From assembly GCF_000418555.1 (NCBI RefSeq), contig NZ_ATKM01000017.1:247445-311444 (forward strand): 64,000 bases of DNA, in the 5' to 3' direction. The position numbers and the translations under genes were made by a program. The notes below the pieces were generated by a model, which was not told the origin of the DNA, ran no database searches, and worked only from the letters and a program-made list of their open reading frames with translations. The stretch comes from Pseudomonas sp. P818. GTDB lineage: Bacteria > Pseudomonadota > Gammaproteobacteria > Pseudomonadales > Pseudomonadaceae. This document shows, one piece after another, positions 16,281 through 24,793 of this stretch (positions within the stretch are counted from its first letter, which is position 1; each line of letters opens with the position of its first letter).

Positions 16281-18326
16281 TCACAGATCCAGCACCAGGG
16301 GTTGTACGCCTTCTTCGCCTTTTGCCGGCACCGCGCAGCAGATCAGCACGCCGCCATCATCCGGCAGCTCGGCCGGCGGATTGGGGTAGTGCACCTGGCC
16401 GCTGACCAGGCGCGTCTTGCAGGTGCCGCAGGAACCGCCGCGGCAACTGAACTCCGGCGTCAGGCCACGGCTTTCCGCCAGTTCCAGCAGGCTGCCGCTG
16501 TCCGGCGTCCAGCGCGCCTCCTTGCTCGAAGCGCTGAAGTACACCGGCACCGGTTCGCTCGCGGCGGGCGGCTGCTCGAGGGTCGTCACCTGGCCATCGG
16601 TACGACGCGTGAGCGTCGAGGGGCCGAACGCCTCGGCGTGGATGCGCTCATCGGCGACATTGAGGTCACGCAGGCCATCGTAGATCGCCTGGGTAAAGGC
16701 GGCCGGGCCACACAGGTAGAAGTCGTAATCATCGAACGACAGCGCCGCCTTGATCTGCGCCAGGTCGATACGCCCCTGCTGCTCGTAGTCGCGTCCGAGT
16801 ACTGCGCCCTGCTCCGGCGCACTGAGTGCACGGTGAACCTGCAGCAAACCACCCGCACGCCGCACCAGCTCATGCAGCTCGGACTGAAACGGCAGGTCGC
16901 TCAGCGTCCGCGCGCCCTGGAAGAAATGGATGCGCCTGCCCTGCCCCAGCGCCACCTGTTCACGCAGCATCGACAGCAGCGGCGTGATACCGACGCCGGC
17001 GCCGATCAGCACCAGCGGCCGGCGGCTTTCGCTGTTCAGGGTGAAGCTGCCCAGCGGCGCACGCACGTCCAGCACATCGCCCACCCGAACCTGTTCGTGC
17101 AGATGCCGCGACACCACGCCCTGCGCCTTGACGCTGATACGCAGGACACCATCCGACGGCGCACTGGACAGGCTGTAGGTGCGCAGCAGGGTGTCGCCCG
17201 TGGCAGTAGTGATGCGAATCGGCAGGTGCTGACCGGCGGCGAAACTCGGTGCCTTGCCTGCCTCCGGCGCCAGCACGAAGGAGCGGATATCGCTGCTTTC
17301 CTGCTGCACACTCTGCACACGCCAGCGCTGCCACTGGTTGCGCTGCTCACGCTCGCGCAGGCGCGCATCGGTCTCTGCCCAGGTGCCGGTCATCAGGCTG
17401 GTCGGTGCATATTCTTCGAAGGCCCAGCGCAGCGAAGCCGCCGCCGGGCGCAGCACCACCTGCTCGACGTCGAAGGTCCACAGCCGCTCGGCGCCTTCGA
17501 AGGCCTGAATCAGCGGGCTGTCGAGGATGATCTCGGCGCGGCCGGCCAACTGCAGCACGTCGCCCGTGGCGAAGTCGACGAACAGCAGCCCGGCACTCGG
17601 ATTGACGCTGAGGTTGCCCAGGGTGTTGAAGTGCAGGTTGCCGGCGTAGTCGGGAATGGTCAGGCGATTGCCCTGCACCCTTACGAAACCGGCGCGTCCG
17701 CCACGGTGCGAGACGTCCACCGAACGACGGCCATCGTCGTGCTCGACGTAGCTGGCGACGAAAAAGGTATCGGCGCTGCCGATCATCTCGGCGCTGCGCG
17801 CATCCAGCTCTGTCGCGTCCAGGCGCTCGACGCCACGCTGGTGCACACGGCGGTACTGGCGCAGCTGGATGTACTGCGGGCAGTTGCCGAAGGAATGCTC
17901 CACATCGATGTCCAGGCGCTGCGCCGAGGCCTGGCGGATATGCCCGTTGATGCGATTGCGCCGCCGCGTATGCAGCTCGATGCCGAGCAGGCCGATGGCA
18001 TCGCCTGCATGCAATCCACCGGTGGCCGGGTCGAGCGGATCGAGCGCCATGGCGGCCAGATCGAACGACAACTGACGCGGGTCGGGCGAGGTGACGAAGC
18101 CCTCCTCGCCTTCGATCAGGGTGGCCCAGGGCTGGCCGGCAGCATCCACGGCGCCGGCGATCATGAAGGGCAGTTGCCGATAGAAGTCGCGATGCTGATC
18201 CGGCATGTAGTCGCGGATCACCTTCTGTCCGAGCACTTCCATGCGTTCGGCGACGCCGACCTTTTCCTGCAGTTGCTTTTCACCGGCATGCCAGGGCGAG
18301 TGCCGATGGCTGGGAAGCTGTTGCAT
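16281..18326 (-). CDS. Three-domain PNPOx-like / FAD-NAD(P)H reductase / [2Fe-2S] ferredoxin fusion
   Basis: 681 residues with three modules. Residues ~1-330 are a pyridoxamine-phosphate-oxidase-like flavin-binding split barrel (DFYRQLPFMIAGAVDAAGQPWATL; LHFNTLGNLSVNPSAGLLFVDF). Then comes a ferredoxin-NADP reductase module with the FAD motif RTYSLSS, the pyridine-nucleotide entry LIGAGVGITPLLSML and YLCGPAAF. The plant-type 2Fe-2S domain has Cys628, Cys633, Cys636 (CRGGSCGTC) and a fourth cysteine at 663/664. Electrons would flow NAD(P)H - FAD - 2Fe2S, perhaps to a cofactor on the PNPOx part. It follows GST in a minus-strand run (53-base gap). Substrate unknown. Confidence 0.92.
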   Translation of the reverse strand: MQQLPSHRHSPWHAGEKQLQEKVGVAERMEVLGQKVIRDYMPDQHRDFYRQLPFMIAGAVDAAGQPWATLIEGEEGFVTSPDPRQLSFDLAAMALDPLDPATGGLHAGDAIGLLGIELHTRRRNRINGHIRQASAQRLDIDVEHSFGNCPQYIQLRQYRRVHQRGVERLDATELDARSAEMIGSADTFFVASYVEHDDGRRSVDVSHRGGRAGFVRVQGNRLTIPDYAGNLHFNTLGNLSVNPSAGLLFVDFATGDVLQLAGRAEIILDSPLIQAFEGAERLWTFDVEQVVLRPAAASLRWAFEEYAPTSLMTGTWAETDARLREREQRNQWQRWRVQSVQQESSDIRSFVLAPEAGKAPSFAAGQHLPIRITTATGDTLLRTYSLSSAPSDGVLRISVKAQGVVSRHLHEQVRVGDVLDVRAPLGSFTLNSESRRPLVLIGAGVGITPLLSMLREQVALGQGRRIHFFQGARTLSDLPFQSELHELVRRAGGLLQVHRALSAPEQGAVLGRDYEQQGRIDLAQIKAALSFDDYDFYLCGPAAFTQAIYDGLRDLNVADERIHAEAFGPSTLTRRTDGQVTTLEQPPAASEPVPVYFSASSKEARWTPDSGSLLELAESRGLTPEFSCRGGSCGTCKTRLVSGQVHYPNPPAELPDDGGVLICCAVPAKGEEGVQPLVLDL

Positions 18327-18379
18327 GTTATGCCCTCCATGAAAGCGGCCGCCGGGCGATCCCGGCGGCGGTCAGCAAC

Positions 18380-19006
18380 TCAGGCTTGCAGACCGGCAGC
18401 CGTCCGCGGCATCGGCACGAAACCCGGCAGCGCCTCGATGCGTGCCAGCCAGGCGCGGATGTTCGGGTAGGGCTCCAGCGACACGTTGCCCTCCGGCGCA
18501 TGGGCGATGTACGAGTAGTTGGCGACATCGGCGATGCTCGGCTTGTCGCCGGTCAGGAACGGGGTGTCGCTCAGCTCGCCCTCCATCACGGTGAACAGGG
18601 CGTGGGCGCGGTTGATCACTTCTTCGGTGTTGAACGAGGCACCGAAAACGGTGACCAGGCGCGCTGCGGCGGGGCCGAAGGCCACCGGACCGGCCGCCAC
18701 GGACAACCAGCGCTGCACACGGGCAGCAGCGGCGGGCTCCTGCGGCAGCCAGTCGTCATTGCCGTAGCGCTTGGCCAGGTAGACGAGGATGGCGTTGGAG
18801 TCGGCGACGACGGTGCCACCGTCATCGATCACCGGCACCTGGCCGAAGGGGTTGAGGGCGAGGAACTCCGGCGTCTTGTGCGCGCCCTTGGCCAGATCGA
18901 CGAAGATCAGCTCGGTGGGCAGCTGCAGCAGCGACAGCATCAGCTCGGCGCGGTGGGCATGGCCGGAGCGGGGAAAGTTGTACAGCTTGATGGCGGGACG
19001 GGACAT
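18380..19006 (-). CDS. Glutathione S-transferase
   Basis: 208 residues with a thioredoxin-like N-terminal domain (IKLYNFPRSGHAHRAELMLSLL; NPFGQVPVIDDGGTVVADSNAILVYLA with the cis-Pro and glutathione gamma-Glu contacts) and an all-helical C-terminal domain (KPSIADVANYSYIAHAPEGNVSLEPYPNIRAWLARIEALPGF). The ATG at 19006 follows AAGGAG. A longer frame back to 19084 has no site. It is followed closely by the PNPOx-FNR fusion, so conjugation and reduction of electrophiles may be coupled. Confidence 0.93.
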   Translation of the reverse strand: MSRPAIKLYNFPRSGHAHRAELMLSLLQLPTELIFVDLAKGAHKTPEFLALNPFGQVPVIDDGGTVVADSNAILVYLAKRYGNDDWLPQEPAAAARVQRWLSVAAGPVAFGPAAARLVTVFGASFNTEEVINRAHALFTVMEGELSDTPFLTGDKPSIADVANYSYIAHAPEGNVSLEPYPNIRAWLARIEALPGFVPMPRTAAGLQA

Positions 19007-19106
19007 GGCGATGACTCCTTGAGAGTGGGGTTGGTCTCCGCGAGATAACCGGGCTTCGCGACGATGGAGCCATGTTCGCCCCATCCAACCTGGAGAAGAA
19101 TCCCCA

Positions 19107-20033
19107 CTAGAGGCAATCCACTATTTCACTTTCTGCAATGAACTCAGACCTGAAGGCAGGGTGGGCGCGCAGCCGCGGCACGGCAAAGTCGAGGAAGCTG
19201 CGTACCCGCGCGGCCGCCCGGCGCCCTTCGCGGTAATACAGCTGCACCGGCAAGGGCGGCGCGGCGAAATCCTCGAGCACGGCCAGCAATTGACCCGCCT
19301 GCAACTCATGATGGGCTTCGTAACTCAGGCAGCGGGTCAGCCCGAAGCCGGCGAGCGCCGCGCGAATGGACGCCTGCGGCGTGCTGCAGGTTAGCTGTGG
19401 CGCAAGCTTCACCACCCTGTCGGCAAAGCGCCATTCCCCGGCATGGCCGGTCGAGGAGGTGGCGATGGTGCGGTGCGCCGCCAAGTCGTCCGGGCTGGCT
19501 GGTCGGCCCCAGCGCTGCAGATAGGCCGGTGCCGCACAGATCAGCGGGCGCACCTGCCCCAGCGGTACGGCGAAACCGGACGAACTGGGCAGGTGGCCGA
19601 CTACCAGCGCCAGGTCGATGCCCTCCTCCAGCAGCCTCGGCAGCTCCTCGCGCGCCAGGGTAGCCAGGCTCACCTCGGGAAAGGCCGCCAGGTAATCAAC
19701 GGCGATGGGCGCTAGCACCTGATGCGTCATCAACAGCGGCAGGGCCAGGGTCAACTGCCCGGCCGGGCTGGCATGCAGCCCCGTCACCGACTGCTCGGCC
19801 TCGTCCAGCCGCTGCAGGATGCGCTGGCAGCTGTCGGCGAAACGCGCCCCAGCCGGGCTCAGGCTCACGCCGCGAGGCCCGCGCAGCAGCAGGGTGCAGT
19901 CCAGACGCTGCTCCAGGCTGGCGATGGTGCGCATCACCGTGGCCTGCGACAGCTGCAGCATCCTGGCAGCCGCCGCCAGGCTGCGCGCCTGTGCCACGGC
20001 GAGGAACACCTGCATTTCGCGGTGCTGGCTCAT
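19107..20033 (-). CDS. LysR-family regulator, tandem copy A
   Basis: 308 residues: HTH REMQVFLAVAQARSLAAAARMLQLSQATVMRTIASLE, then a CrgA-type effector domain without obvious redox cysteines. Its ATG overlaps the TGA of the preceding LysR gene by four bases (20030-20033), so both regulators are translated from one message. The longer open frame to 20354 is a shadow of that gene. It precedes GST by 100 bases and probably controls GST and the redox fusion, alone or with its partner. Confidence 0.9.
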   Translation of the reverse strand: MSQHREMQVFLAVAQARSLAAAARMLQLSQATVMRTIASLEQRLDCTLLLRGPRGVSLSPAGARFADSCQRILQRLDEAEQSVTGLHASPAGQLTLALPLLMTHQVLAPIAVDYLAAFPEVSLATLAREELPRLLEEGIDLALVVGHLPSSSGFAVPLGQVRPLICAAPAYLQRWGRPASPDDLAAHRTIATSSTGHAGEWRFADRVVKLAPQLTCSTPQASIRAALAGFGLTRCLSYEAHHELQAGQLLAVLEDFAAPPLPVQLYYREGRRAAARVRSFLDFAVPRLRAHPAFRSEFIAESEIVDCL

Positions 20034-20953
20034 GGCGCGGACGGTGCGCCAGCCGCGCGCAGCGCCGGGTCGGCACGAAAGCTCGCGGCGCAGTGATCGA
20101 CGAAGGTACGCACCTTGGCCGAAACCTGGCGACCGCCCTGATGAATGATATGCACCGGCAAGGCCGGCGGTTCGAACGCCTCGAGCACCAGCTCGAGTTC
20201 GCCGCGCGCCACTGCGGCAGCCACCTGGTAGGACAGCACGCGGGTATAGCCCCAGCCCAGGCGCGCGGCGCCGATTGCCGCCTGGTTGGAGCTGACGGTC
20301 AAGCGCGGCGTGGGGGTGAAGCCGAACGCGCCGTCGGCGCCGACGAACTGCCAATGGCTGAGCAGGCCGCTGGCACTGGACATGACGATGGGCGCATCGC
20401 GCACCTCATGCGGATGCTGTGGCCGCCCGACGCGGTCGAGGAAGGCCGGCGCGGCGCAGACCACCGGGCGAATCTGCCCGACCTGCAACGCCTGGTGATC
20501 ACCTTCGGGCAGCGAACCGATGCGCACGGCAACGTCGATGCCCTCCTCCATCATGTTCACCACGCGGTCGACCAGCAGCGCATTGATCTCCACGTCCGGG
20601 TAGCTGTCGAGGTACTGGGTGATGCGCGGAATCAGGAACAGCTCGCCGAACATTACCGGCGCAGTCACGGTGAGCCGGCCACGCGGGCGCACGCTACCAC
20701 CGGCAGCCAGCTCCTCGGCTTCCTCCAGCTCCAGGAGAATGCGCCGGCAGTCCTCGACATAACGCTGGCCGGCTTCGGTCAGACGCAGGCTGCGGGTATT
20801 GCGCGCCAGCAGCAGCGTGCCGAGGCGCGCCTCCAGCGCCGCGACGGCGCGGGTCACGCTGGGCGGCGAGATGCCCAGCAGCTTGGCCCCGCCGGCAAAG
20901 CTCTCGGCCTCGGTCACGGCCAGCAGCACCTTCATTTCCTGAAACCGATCCAT
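20030..20953 (-). CDS. LysR-family regulator, tandem copy B
   Basis: 307 residues: HTH RFQEMKVLLAVTEAESFAGGAKLLGISPPSVTRAVAALE, then an effector domain beginning GRLTVTAPVMFGELFLIPRI, typical of the CrgA/AaeR-like subgroup. ATG 20953 is preferred; a GTG two codons earlier (20959) is possible. It is homologous to copy A but clearly diverged (roughly a third identical by eye), so this is not a recent duplication. It lies 43 bases after the LysE-type exporter gene on the same strand. Confidence 0.9.
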   Translation of the reverse strand: MDRFQEMKVLLAVTEAESFAGGAKLLGISPPSVTRAVAALEARLGTLLLARNTRSLRLTEAGQRYVEDCRRILLELEEAEELAAGGSVRPRGRLTVTAPVMFGELFLIPRITQYLDSYPDVEINALLVDRVVNMMEEGIDVAVRIGSLPEGDHQALQVGQIRPVVCAAPAFLDRVGRPQHPHEVRDAPIVMSSASGLLSHWQFVGADGAFGFTPTPRLTVSSNQAAIGAARLGWGYTRVLSYQVAAAVARGELELVLEAFEPPALPVHIIHQGGRQVSAKVRTFVDHCAASFRADPALRAAGAPSAP

Positions 20954-20996
20954 CGTCACCGCCCGTTTCGTTGCCGCGAGGGCACAGGATAACGCC

Positions 20997-21617
20997 TCAG
21001 CGCCTGCTCAATGCCAGGCGCGCGGCGAACAGCAGGAAGATCAGCCCCGTGCTGCGATCCATCCACCTGATTACCGCCTCGTGCCGCAACCAGCGACCGA
21101 GCGGCTGGGTGGCACCGATCAGCAGCGCCGCCCAGACCAGGCTGAGCGCCACGTGGATGCCCACCAGGCCGAAGGTCCAGGCAATCAGCGGCTGCCCCTG
21201 CGGGATGAACTGCGGCAGAAAGGACAGGTAGAAAATGCCCACCTTGGGGTTGAGCACGTTGCCCAGCAGGCCGCGCAGGAACCAGTTGGCGCCGGGCTGG
21301 CCGCCGGCCTGCGCCGGCGCCAGGGAGGTACGCGGGCGCAGCAGCATGTTCAGCCCGAGCCAGGCCAGATAAGCCGCGCCGCAGTACTTGAGCAGGTTGT
21401 AGCCGAACTCGGACACCGCCAGCAGCGCGCCCAGGCCGAAGGCCACGGCAGCGCCCCAGATCAGGCAGCCGGCATTGATGCCCAGCGCCGCGCGAAACGC
21501 CTGTCGCCGGCCTTCGACCGCCGCGGTGCGCAGCACCAGCGCGGTGTCGATGCCCGGAGTAAGGGTCAGCAAGGTGGCCGCCAGGGTGAAGGCGATGAGG
21601 TTTTCGGCAAAGGGCAT
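20997..21617 (-). CDS. LysE/RhtB-family exporter
   Basis: 206 residues, six predicted membrane helices. LysE signature near the N-terminus: TLLTLTPGIDTALVLRTAAVEGRRQAFRAALGINAGCLIWG. GLLGNVLNPKVGIFYLSFLPQFI is also diagnostic. The family exports amino acids, homoserine lactones or related small metabolites by proton antiport. GGAG is upstream of the start. It opens the minus-strand run LysE - LysR - LysR - GST - redox fusion, so it could remove the compound that the regulators sense. Confidence 0.92.
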   Translation of the reverse strand: MPFAENLIAFTLAATLLTLTPGIDTALVLRTAAVEGRRQAFRAALGINAGCLIWGAAVAFGLGALLAVSEFGYNLLKYCGAAYLAWLGLNMLLRPRTSLAPAQAGGQPGANWFLRGLLGNVLNPKVGIFYLSFLPQFIPQGQPLIAWTFGLVGIHVALSLVWAALLIGATQPLGRWLRHEAVIRWMDRSTGLIFLLFAARLALSRR

Positions 21618-21677
21618 CGGCGCAGGCTCCGTCTGAGCAGGCGCCGATTATAGACAGGGCATTGCTGGCCGTCGTCC

Positions 21678-21750
21678 CGTTGGGTGCGCCGTGCGCACCG
21701 CGGTTCGTTCACGCGATGCGTGTTGCCGGTGGTGCGCGGCGCACCCTACG
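21678..21750. repeat. Inverted repeat of the GTAGGGTGCGCCG type
   Basis: GTTGGGTGCGCCGTGCGCACCG (start 21679) faces GGTGCGCGGCGCACCCTACG (21731-21750). Both arms are themselves GC-rich hairpins. This is a common dispersed intergenic repeat form in Pseudomonas. It lies between the thiolase stop and the LysE start on the minus strand and may attenuate read-through. Confidence 0.6.
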
Positions 21751-21754
21751 TCGT

Positions 21755-22942
21755 TTAGCCGCGATAGGCCTCGAACAGCCCCGTGGCGCCCATGCCGCCG
21801 CCGACGCACATGGTGACGATGCCGTAGCGCAGCTCGCGGCGCTGCAGCTCGCGCACCAGATGGCCGACCTGACGCGAGCCGGTCATGCCGAACGGGTGGC
21901 CGATGGAGATGGAGCCGCCGTTGACGTTGTATTTCTCGTTGTCGATCTCGAGCTTGTCGCGGCAGTACAGGCACTGCGAGGCGAAGGCCTCGTTGAGCTC
22001 CCACAGGTCGATATCGTCGACCGACAGGCCCTTGGCCTTGAGCAGCTTGGGCACCGAGAACACCGGGCCGATGCCCATTTCGTCCGGCTCGCACCCGGCC
22101 GCGGTGAAGCCGCGGAAGTACGCCTTGGGTTTGAGCCCCAGCTCCAGCGCCTTTTCCAGGCTCATCACCAGGGTCATGGAGGCGCCGTCGGACAGCTGCG
22201 AGGCGTTGCCGGCGGTGACGCTACCGGCCGGGTCGAACGCCGGCTGCAGCTTGGCCAGGGATTCGAGGGTGGTATCCGGGCGGTTGCAGTCGTCGGCCTC
22301 GACCACGCCGTCGAGAATCTTCTTCTCGCCGGTGGCCTTGTCTTCCACCTGGTACTTCACCGCCATCGGCACGATCTCGTCGGCGAACAGGCCTTCGGCC
22401 TGAGCCCGCGCGGTGCGCTGCTGGCTCTGCAGGGCGTAGGCGTCCTGGGCCTCGCGGCTGATGCCGTAGCGGTTGGCGACGATTTCGGCGGTCTTGCCCA
22501 TGGGGTAGTAGATGCCGGGGTTGTCCTGCTGCAGAAGCGGGTTGAACAGGTTGTCCATGTTCATGCTTTTCAGGGTCATGGTGATGGACTCGACGCCGCC
22601 GGCGACGATGATGTCGCTGCAGCCGGATGCCACCTGGTTGGCGGCGATGGCGATGGCCTGCAGGCCCGAGGAGCAGAAGCGGTTCAGCGTCATGCCCGCC
22701 ACCGGATTGCCCAGGCGCGACAGCACGGCGACGTTGCGGCCGATGTTCATGCCCTGCGCGCCCTCGTTGGAACCGGCGCCGACGATGCAGTCGTCCACCA
22801 GCGCCGGATCGATGCCGTTGCGCGCCAGCAGCGCATCGACGCAGTGGGCGGCCATGTCGTCCGGCCGGGTCATATTGAACTTGCCGCGGAAGGACTTGGC
22901 CAGGCCAGTCCGGACGCTGTCGACGATCACCACTTCACGCAT
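21755..22942 (-). CDS. Acetyl-CoA C-acyltransferase (thiolase)
   Basis: 395 residues, full thiolase length. Nucleophile Cys90 (NRFCSSGLQ), His349 (GHPFGMTGSR) and Cys379 (MCVGGGMGATG) form the catalytic set; ELNEAFA carries the second active-site loop. It cleaves 3-oxoacyl-CoA or condenses acetyl-CoA in fatty-acid or aromatic degradation. The start at 22942 has GAGGTG seven bases upstream; the open frame to 22996 lacks a site. There is no fadB partner here. I favour a degradative thiolase but cannot exclude a biosynthetic one. Confidence 0.95.
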   Translation of the reverse strand: MREVVIVDSVRTGLAKSFRGKFNMTRPDDMAAHCVDALLARNGIDPALVDDCIVGAGSNEGAQGMNIGRNVAVLSRLGNPVAGMTLNRFCSSGLQAIAIAANQVASGCSDIIVAGGVESITMTLKSMNMDNLFNPLLQQDNPGIYYPMGKTAEIVANRYGISREAQDAYALQSQQRTARAQAEGLFADEIVPMAVKYQVEDKATGEKKILDGVVEADDCNRPDTTLESLAKLQPAFDPAGSVTAGNASQLSDGASMTLVMSLEKALELGLKPKAYFRGFTAAGCEPDEMGIGPVFSVPKLLKAKGLSVDDIDLWELNEAFASQCLYCRDKLEIDNEKYNVNGGSISIGHPFGMTGSRQVGHLVRELQRRELRYGIVTMCVGGGMGATGLFEAYRG

Positions 22943-23045
22943 GACGCACCTCGTTGTTATTGGATGGCGAATGGCGGGAAGATAAATCCAGCCCATGCCT
23001 GGGCGCGACCATCATTGATCTGGCGTATACGAGGCGATGCAGAGA

Positions 23046-23150
23046 CGTAGCCCGGATGCAATCCGGGCCATCGGGAACGACACAAAAGCATCGCGGCTGA
23101 AGCCGCTCCTACGGTATTCACTTCACCGTGGGAGCGGCTTCAGCCGCGAT
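23046..23150. repeat. REP cluster: small hairpin plus inverted REP pair
   Basis: Two elements. CCCGGAT-gca-ATCCGGG (23051-23067) is a perfect stem inside the dispersed CGTAGCCCGGATGCAATCCGGG repeat. Then two 25-base arms, 23090-23114 and 23126-23150 (ATCGCGGCTGAAGCCGCTCC and its inverse), are inverted with one mismatch and an 11-base spacer. The second is the Pseudomonas REP in BIME form, positioned between pap and the thiolase gene. Confidence 0.8.
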
Positions 23151-23157
23151 TAGCGCT

Positions 23158-24645
23158 TCAATCCCTGGCGAACGCCGCCTCGATGGCCTCATTGATGGTG
23201 CGCAGCACCTTGACCCGGGCGAAGCGCTTGTCATTGGCCTCGATCAGCGTCCAGGGCGCGATCTCGGTGCTGGTGCGGTCGACCATGTCGCCCACCGCAT
23301 CGGCGTAGTCGTCCCACTTGTCGCGGTTGCGCCAGTCTTCTTCGGTGATCTTGAAGCGCTTGAACGGGATCTGCTCGCGCTCCTTGAAGCGCTCCAGCTG
23401 CGTCTGCTGGTCGATGGCCAGCCAGAACTTCACCAGAATCACCCCGGCGTTGGTCAACTGTTCCTCGAAGTCGTTGATCTCACCGTAGGCACGCAGCCAG
23501 TCGGCCTGGCTGCAGAAGCTCTCGACCCGCTCCACCAATACGCGGCCGTACCAGCTGCGGTCGAAGATGGTGAACTTGCCGCGCGCCGGAATATGTCGCC
23601 AGAAGCGCCACAGATAAGGTTGCGCACGCTCTTCCTCGGTCGGCGCCGCCACCGGCACGATGCGGTACTGGCGCGGGTCCAGCGCGCCAGTGACACGGCG
23701 GATGGCGCCGCCCTTGCCGGCGGCGTCATTGCCCTCGAACGCCGCGATCAGGGCGTGCTTGCGCATGCGCTTGTCACGCATCAGGCCGGACAGGCGCGCC
23801 TGCTCGGTGGCCAGTTGTTCCTTGTACTCGTCCTTGCCCAGCGTCTGGGTCATATCCAGGCTGGCCAGCAGGCCGCGATTGTCCAGACTGGAAACCAGTG
23901 GCGCCGAATGTGGCTGCAGCTTCGAGCGCTGCGGGTTGGCCAGCGCTGCCTGCAACCCCTCGAGCAGAATGCGTCCGACGGTGAGGCTGCGGTAATAGTG
24001 ATCGACGCCCTCGACTACGTACCAGGGTGCGTAGTCACGACTGGTGCGGCGCAGAATGCGCTCACCGTAACGGACGAACTTGTCGTAGGTCTTCGACTGC
24101 TGCCAATCCAGGGGGCTGATGCGCCAACTGTGCAGCGGGTCATCCTTGAGCGCTTCCAGGCGCGCCTTCATGTGCTTCTTGGACAGGTGGAACCAGAACT
24201 TGAAAATCAGCGCACCCTCGTCGCAGAGCATGCGCTCCAGGCGCTCGGCGCCGTCGATGGCCTGATCCAGCACCGCGTCCTTGAACTTGCCATGTACCCG
24301 CCCCTGCAGCATCTGGCTGTACCAGTTGCCGAAGAACACGCCCATGCGCCCTTTCGGCGGCAACTGTCGCCAATAGCGCCAGGCCGGTGGCCGCGCCAGC
24401 TCTTCATCGGTCTGGATATCGAAGGTGCTGACCTGGATCAGCCGCGGATCCATCCACTCGTTGAGCAGTTTTACCGTCTCCCCCTTGCCCGCGCCCTCGA
24501 CACCGTTGATCAGCACGATCACCGGAAAGCGCGCCTGCTGCTTGAGCTCGTACTGAGCTTCCAGCAACGCCTCGCGCAGCGCCGGCTCTTCGGCCTCGAA
24601 GGTGGCCTTGTCGATACTGCGGCCGATTTCGGCGGATTCGAACAT
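23158..24645 (-). CDS. pap: Polyphosphate:AMP phosphotransferase (tandem PPK2)
   Basis: 495 residues, the double-domain PPK2 (class II) form. Two P-loops are visible, NGVEGAGKGET in the N-terminal half and GNDAAGKGGAIRRV in the C-terminal half. PPK2 motifs follow: FDRSWYGRVLVERVE, FWLAIDQQTQLERF and WRNRDKWDDY. It transfers phosphate from polyphosphate to AMP to make ADP, linking polyphosphate stores to nucleotide charge. The second half keeps the classic motifs best and is probably catalytic. It is flanked by the REP cluster at its 3' end. Confidence 0.95.
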   Translation of the reverse strand: MFESAEIGRSIDKATFEAEEPALREALLEAQYELKQQARFPVIVLINGVEGAGKGETVKLLNEWMDPRLIQVSTFDIQTDEELARPPAWRYWRQLPPKGRMGVFFGNWYSQMLQGRVHGKFKDAVLDQAIDGAERLERMLCDEGALIFKFWFHLSKKHMKARLEALKDDPLHSWRISPLDWQQSKTYDKFVRYGERILRRTSRDYAPWYVVEGVDHYYRSLTVGRILLEGLQAALANPQRSKLQPHSAPLVSSLDNRGLLASLDMTQTLGKDEYKEQLATEQARLSGLMRDKRMRKHALIAAFEGNDAAGKGGAIRRVTGALDPRQYRIVPVAAPTEEERAQPYLWRFWRHIPARGKFTIFDRSWYGRVLVERVESFCSQADWLRAYGEINDFEEQLTNAGVILVKFWLAIDQQTQLERFKEREQIPFKRFKITEEDWRNRDKWDDYADAVGDMVDRTSTEIAPWTLIEANDKRFARVKVLRTINEAIEAAFARD

Positions 24646-24793
24646 GCAAAAACCTCCCTGGAATGGTCATGACAGCCTAACGGATAGACCGCGACTTTGC
24701 CTGCGACGCATCTCGCGCGGCTTGATCTGCGCCGGGTAAATGGGGCTGGTAGCGGTTAGAATCGCCGCCGCCTGTTTTACCCGGAACCCCACC

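Noticed and set aside
16215..18470. 751-codon plus-strand open frame opposite the PNPOx-FNR gene
   Set aside because: Composition (long runs of R, A, H, Q) is that of antisense to a high-GC gene; the minus strand has intact domain motifs.
21662..23050. 462-codon plus-strand frame opposite thiolase
   Set aside because: Antisense shadow; the thiolase on the other strand has all active-site residues.
23046..23150. Considered as CRISPR-like repeats
   Set aside because: Only an inverted pair with an 11-base gap and a small hairpin; no regular direct repeats or spacers, and the sequence is of REP type.
23128..24672. 514-codon plus-strand frame opposite pap
   Set aside because: Antisense shadow with no family features, while PPK2 motifs are complete on the minus strand.
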